In this document: one piece after another, positions 24,101-31,236 of the stretch
Position numbering within the stretch: the first letter of the stretch is position 1
Layout of the letters: each line of letters opens with the position of its first letter
Assembly (NCBI GenBank): GCA_051294375.1
Contig: CM119264.1
Location: forward strand, 1,037,923 to 1,101,922
Reading direction: 5' to 3'
DNA length: 64,000 nt
Source of the DNA: Paraspadella gotoi
Lineage: Eukaryota; Chaetognatha
Made by a program: the position numbers and the translations under genes
Notes under the pieces: model-generated
Told to the model about the DNA's origin: nothing
Seen by the model: only the letters and a program-made list of their open reading frames with translations
Database searches by the model: none

Positions 24101-27100
24101 TATAAATTTTGGTTTTTCTTTTCTGATCTGGAAAAAAAAATATATTTCACTATTTGAAAAGCAATTACTCATGAGTGGATGGGGAGATTGACTTGAAATT
24201 TTGTATGTGGGTAAAAAGTGTGTGATTGAACAGGAAATCAAGTTTCGATGGAATCGTTTGTGGAAATGAGTTTAAATGGAAAAAAACAAAAAAACGTGTT
24301 TCATTAATTGATTATGCTTTTTATATTAAATGTAAATACAAGATGTATTAATTAATCAAATAATTAATCAGTTAATTAATCAATAGGTCAATTAATTAAT
24401 CAATAATTAATTATCAGTCAATTAATAAATCAAAAACAACATTTTGGATCAAAATAATTAATTAATTAACTTGAATTAATTATTAAATAATTAATTAATT
24501 ATTAATTAATTAATTACCGATACCGACATTGTTTGCTCAAACTTGTTTATGTTACAACGTGTTATGATTGGTTAAGATCACAAATTGAAAGTCAGAAAAC
24601 ATTACCAAGAATTATCATCGTTTTAGCTTATTACCGCTTAATTATTGTAGGCAGATCAGACATTGTTTGCTCAAACTTGTTTTTATGCAAATTGAAAACT
24701 TAGATTATTCCATTTTTGAAACGATTTCATTCTTTCATTCTCTCAATCAATTAATATTGATACAATAAGCAACTAGTTAAAAACACTTAATAAAACACCT
24801 TAAAAGCAAGGTGAAAATGTTCAAACATTAAAAATAAGCCAGATATTCACTTTCTTCGTATTAATCGTCGTCGTTGCGACGTTCTGTCACGAATCGGGAA
24901 ACTTGGGACTCGGATGTCGAAATCTCTGCCTTTGAACGTTGAATTTTTTGTTTCCCAAAAAAATTAAAAGCGAACCTACAGCTTTATATAATTTATTTTG
25001 TACCAAATTTTTAGGAAAATCATTTGGCGAGTGCTTAGCGCGCCGGATTTCAACGTTACGAAAAGGTTTCGGGTTCAAATCTGGCCGAAGCATCTTTTTA
25101 CAATAAGTTCTGATGTCCCAAAATTGGTCGTAGCGCAATGGCTTACCGAAGGGGGAGTAGCCACATGTGTACTCGATATCAAGACAAAAGCTCTCTTTAA
25201 AATTCTCATTTTTACTCGAGTTACATGCATCTTGCCGTCTCAGAAATTCTAGACGGATGCTACTGTAGCTTTCCCCGACCTGTTTCGCCGTTTTCTTTGT
25301 TTTTATTTCTGTTTCGGTTTCTGAAGTTGAGGCTCAGCGAGGATTTTACTTTTCCCGGAGGCGACCTCTCGAGGCTTTTGCCTGATAACAGGAGGAAACA
25401 AGTGAACAACGTAAGAGTAATGATAAAAAAAGAATTGTTTTCATTTATCAATTGTCTGTTTTGAATTGTAATTTTACATCATTGACTGTCTCTCACTTTC
25501 TCATTTTATTTTTTGGTATTTTTCTCATTTTTTAAAAATTTTTCTCTCATATTTTAATTTATTCTTTCTTTCATTCTTTCTTTCATTATTTCCACCATTC
25601 ATTCGTTGATTCTTTCTTTCTTTTTCGCTTCTTTTCTCTCTTTCTCCCTACCCATATTCATTTTGCCATATCACTTACCTGTTGAGCTCGTCTCGTTCGG
25701 CAATTGAGTATCAGTACTGAAAAAAAAATTTAAAAATATATCATAATCTAATTTTTTTTTCTCAATCATCATCCTATAACTAATTATCATTACAAATGTA
25801 CCAAATGACCGAAGGCGTAAACATCGATAAACGATGATAAAAAAAATCAAGGAAAGATGACATTGTGGCGGTATATCCACACCGCCTCACGTCCACCATC
25901 CGTCAGCCAAATCCATTGGCTCAGAGGGGGAACACACCATCCCAGGCGTAGTGTTCCATCCACAGTCCTAACGACTTCCCTCTGCGTTGGCAAAGCGAGA
26001 CCGTCCTAGGGTAACCGCGCCAGTGACTGGAGGCGTCACTGAGGGTCGGAAGCCCCCAAAGCCAACAGTGAGATGCCCCATCCCAATGGGCATCACAGGC
26101 AACCCGGCTGTTGCTAAAACATCATCAAGTTAACTTTTATTTACATCAAAACGCGTTACATAAATATTAACTTGAATATCATTTTCTAGTAATCTTTGTC
26201 AAAAACTTTTTTAACCGCCAAAGCCTTGTCCCCTTTCCCGAAGCTGCTCTTCCCCCTCTCGTTGTCCTCTCCTCCTCCTCCTCCCGTCCCCTGCTCCTCC
26301 TCCTCCTCTCATCCCTTTTTTAGTTAAAAATTAAGTTAGTGATCAGGTTAGGGATTGGGATTAAAAATTAAGGATAAAGGTTTAGTGTAAAGGTTTAGAA
26401 TTAGCTTAAAGTTGGGGATTAGGGTAAGGGATAAAGGTTGAATTAAATTTGGATTATAAGTTTAAGAACAAATTTAAATTAAATATAACTTATTTTACTC
26501 TCCTTACTTTTCTTTTTTATCTGTTTAAAAGCAAGTCAGAACCTACCTTTAACCAGTAGCTCCCAATCAAGCATATCTTTTAAATTTAACCCAACCAAGG
26601 ATTAAGTTACATTTTATCTCTCTTTTCTTTTCTTATTCTTAACTAAAGCAAATAAACTTGACAACCCAACTATTTTAGATTGGGAGGGCCCGGTTAATAG
26701 TTAAAAAAATTCAATGGACTTACAATAAGTTTTTTTGAGTACCCTTCCTTGCTTTTTTGTTAGTTCTTTCGTTTCGGTTCTTACTTCTTTTATTTGACAA
26801 AGCAATCAATCACATAGCAACCATTTTATATCCTATCTTTTTTCTTTACCTGTTGGAGGTAGCATTGTTGGCATTAGGTGAGGCGGCTGCGGCAGCGGCG
26901 GCGGTGGAAGCAGCGGCGGAAGGCAAAGACTTTGACAGAAATGGGGAACTTTGAAGACTTTGGCGACTCCGAGATTCCGTTTGGGAAGTTAGCGCTAAGG
27001 AGAGGAAAAGATCTGATTGGTTAACGCTATAAAAGATGTATTCTCATTGGGTGGTGCTCAGAAAAAGAGGGAAAAGATCTGATTGGTTAACGCTATAAAA

Positions 27101-30057
27101 GACGTATTCTCATTGGGTAGTGCTCAGAAAAAGAGGGAAAAGATCCGATTGGTTAACGCTATAAAAGATGTATTCTTATTGGGTGGTGCTCAGAAAAAGA
27201 GGGAAAAGATTTGATTGGTTAACGCTATAAAAGACGTATTTTCATTGGGTGGTGTTCAGAAAAAAAGGGTAGAGATCTGATTGGTTAATGCTATAAAAGA
27301 CATTCTCATTGGGTGGTGCTCAGAAAAAGAGGGAAGAGATCTATTAGGTCAATGCTATAAAAACGTATTCGCATTGGGTGGTGCTGAGAAAAAGAGGGAA
27401 GAGATCTGATTAGTTAATGCTATAAAAGATATATTCTCATTGGGTGGTGCTCAGAAAAAGAGGGAAGAGATCTGATTGGTAATCACTAGTATAAAAGACG
27501 TATTCTCATTGGGTGGTGCTGAGAAAAAAAGGGAAAAGATCTGATTGGTTTAAGAAAAAAGAAAAAAAAAAAAAGAAAAAAAAGAATTATTATTGGTCGG
27601 TACTAGAAAAAGGAGGTACGAGGTCTGATTGATCATTACTGAAAGGTTATGAACTAGGTTAGTGGTTAAGGTTAGGCTCGATCTTTATCCTTCTTTTCCC
27701 ATCTTTCTCCCGAGAGTCTTTCTTTTACTAACCTAATAACATTCCCACTAATCTAATAGGGATTTGTGTTAGAGACTATTGTTAAGGGTTAAATAGGTTA
27801 AGGTAAATAATAAGGGATAGGGGTTTAGGATTAGGGTTCAGGATTAGGTTAAGGTTAAGGATTAGAATTAGGGTTTGGTTTATAAGTTTGAAAATAATTA
27901 AATTAAATTAGATTAAATTAAATTAAATTCTGGGATTTAAACGAACAAAAATTGGTGCACTCTCGGAAAATAGAGCCGATTCCGTTTCCTTACACGCCCA
28001 GGAAGACTTTTTCCACGGAAGTCGATCCGTCGATGAGGAACTGACCGCCGCAGCCGCAGCCGCCGCTGTGGACGCTGCAGGAGCCGTGACGATCGGTGCG
28101 GCCGCGGCGGCAGCCGTAAACGCTGCCGCCGGGGCCGCCGCGGATATTGCTGCCGCTGCTGCCGCCGCAGGAGCCGCTGCTGCTGTTTTGGCTGAAGATG
28201 TGATGTCTATGAGAGGCACAAGTCCTGAGGATTCTCCCACGTTGTTGGTCCAAGGGCGAACGTTGTCCGAGAAGTTGCTGGGAAGTTAATTATAAATATA
28301 TAATAATAATAATAATAATAATTATAATAATATATGCTGCAAAAATTTTTATTATTCAAGAAATGACATCCTAACATGAAAACTAGAGCGGATATTAATT
28401 TTTATCCTTTACTTCTAGAAGACAACACAAACATCCATCTCCCAGAAATCAAAACATTGAAATTTAAAAATAAATAAATAAAGCATACAAAAAATTTAAC
28501 CAAAAATATAAATAAAAGGAAAAAAATTTAAATATTGAATATTAAAAAAAATATCTAAAGATAGAATAGTAAAACAGGTAATATTGAAATTTTCATATTA
28601 AACAGAATTTCTGTTTAGTGGATGGCTAATATACACGGCGGTCCAGCTCTTTTAAGACTAACTTTAAAAAAATGTTTGGACTGGTAAATAAAAAGATAAT
28701 TCTATGAAAATTGGTACACTTGTAAAAAAATGTAATGAAAACACAATCAATTCAAAGATTTCCCTTCGGCAACCACGACCTTCTCCAAAGGTTCAGAGAA
28801 GGCGGCATATGATTTTTCGACTGCGCCAGAAGTGAATGCTACCATTTCTGTCACTATTCTTGCTGTCAGAAAGTAGACAGTTTTAGAGAAGAATTGTAGG
28901 ACTGCTTCTTTATCTTACATTTTCATCAATCAGGGGGATTGCAGTCAAAAAAACTGCGTGGCCAAAAGTTAGCTGCAAGGAAGCGGCGCAAAGAATTTTA
29001 ACATGTCACTCAAAAAGCTTTTGGATTTTTTAAACGTTTTTGATATCGATTGAAAGAAAATTTAGCCTCGTTTCCAAATGTGTTGTTTCCTCTATCATAA
29101 ACCGTTTTTGTGCTGTGAGCACTTGAAGTTCGTCTCATAAGAGCTGGACCTCCCTGTAATATTAGTCACATTTTCGTTATGCACTTACCTCACATCTGGT
29201 TCGGGCGAAGGTGAGGCTGTAAGCAGGGGTTGCCTTGCAGGATCCTCCAAGGTAATACTTCTATTCTCGTTCTTTTGGGCACTGAGGGAAAGAACGTTCA
29301 AACATTATCATATCATTAATATTAAATATTAAGAAAAAAAATATATGGAAATGGGTCTTTAACTCTTCTGCTTTTTTAGATCCATTTATTATGCCTTGGG
29401 GGCAACGCCTCTCTTGCTGAGCAGAGAATTAAGCACCCATTATTTTCTTATGCTGGCCAGAGGGACATTACTTTTTTGAGAAAGAAGATAAAGCTCATAT
29501 TTTTAAACAGTTTTGTCACCTCCACTTTTTTAAAATTTTAATTAATTAAATTTTTAAAATCTTTATCACCTTATATATATGATATATATACATATACATA
29601 TATATATATACATACATATACATATGATCTTTTTTACTCAAATAGAAACTATGATGTTTGTCAAAAATTTTGGGAGTTTATAAGACTATAAACTAGACAT
29701 CCTTATAACTTAGGGGAGTGGCATCTAACCATTGTCACAACAAGACATGCTTACGTTTTTACAGTGACAATTGATCTTACCTTTTGGGAGTGGCATTTGA
29801 ACCTTACCTTTTAGGAGTGGCATTTGAACCTTACCTTTTAGGAGTGGCATTTGAACCTTACTTTTTGGGAGTGGCATTTGAACGCTACTTTTGGGAGTGG
29901 CATATAATCATTACCTTTTGGGAGTGGCATCTGGTGTTTTGGAAGCGGCAAAAGTGACGTCCTTGTGCGAGGCCAGAAACAGGACGACGTCTCCCTTTTC
30001 ATTTTTGATGGGGACGACGTCCAAAAGGCACTTGAAGGCGGTCCCTGATTGCGTGGG

Positions 30058-30143
<86 letters not shown>

Positions 30144-31188
30144 CAAGGAGGCAAGGGATAGAGAGAGAGGGGCAAGGAGCGCATGCGTGTTGAGCATTCA
30201 GAGTCGCCCATCGACTGAGATTTATTTATTGGAATGACTTTCACTGGTAACTGGTATTCGACACAGAGAATGGACCTTTAAAAAACCCATTAAACCCTCC
30301 AAGCAAAAGAGTAGAGTTTCAAAGTAGTTTACGGGCGGTTTAGGCGTAGTTAAGACTAAGCAAGAGGTGGTTAGGTTTATGGGGGTTTACGGTTATGGTA
30401 GTTACCAGTTAGGTATTGTTTTTTACTATTTTCATTTACGCCAGCAAACGAAACTAACCATTTTTCTTGTAGAACTGAACTTCTGTTTTGAGCTCCGACC
30501 TCGACTCCAGGGCGGCAATGATTTTGTCCACCGCATCCTGCTTCGTCTCGGGACCGTAGAGAAACTTGCAGGCACACCTTGAATAAAGGGGGAGAATTTG
30601 GTCATCGGGGGCATAAAATCGAATTCAATGTTCTGCACAAAAATGCGATTATGTGTTCAATGATAGTTTTTATCCATCCCTCAGTATACAGTGAAGAGAT
30701 TTCAAGAGATGAAATTTTCATGGCATCATACTTGGAGACTGGGGGCAACTAATGAGATCATTTGTACGTGGCTTGGCTAAAGAGTATTTTAGTCAATTGA
30801 CGAAAATATGCTCAAGGTATGCTTTTGACATTATTTTCCGAGAACGCCCCATTTTATCTTTAATTACAAATTAGGTTAATTTTTTTAGATATAAGTTAAT
30901 GATTGTGATTAGGGTTAGAGATTAGGGTAAGGGATCAGCATTTAAGGATTAATCTTAAGAATTTATTAAGTTAAAGAATATAATTAAGTTAAACATTTAA
31001 AATAAAATTAAAATTCTGAGATAAATGCACTTTCGGAAAAGAGAGCCATTACTTACCCCTTTTGCATGATCTGCCCTCTGGCGTAACCGGTGAGTTCGCA
31101 GAATCCATCTGAGCAGTAGACGATGGGAAAGTTGTCAGGGACTTGGGCGTTGCCGAGTACGAAGTTGCTGTCTTCTCGGAGAGAGTGA

Positions 31189-31236
<48 letters not shown>

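Noticed and set aside
24887-25138. Minus-strand frame with [15 protein letters not shown]
   Set aside because: It overlaps a SINE, lacks splice sites in the needed phase and is not needed to join Elk exons 8 and 9.
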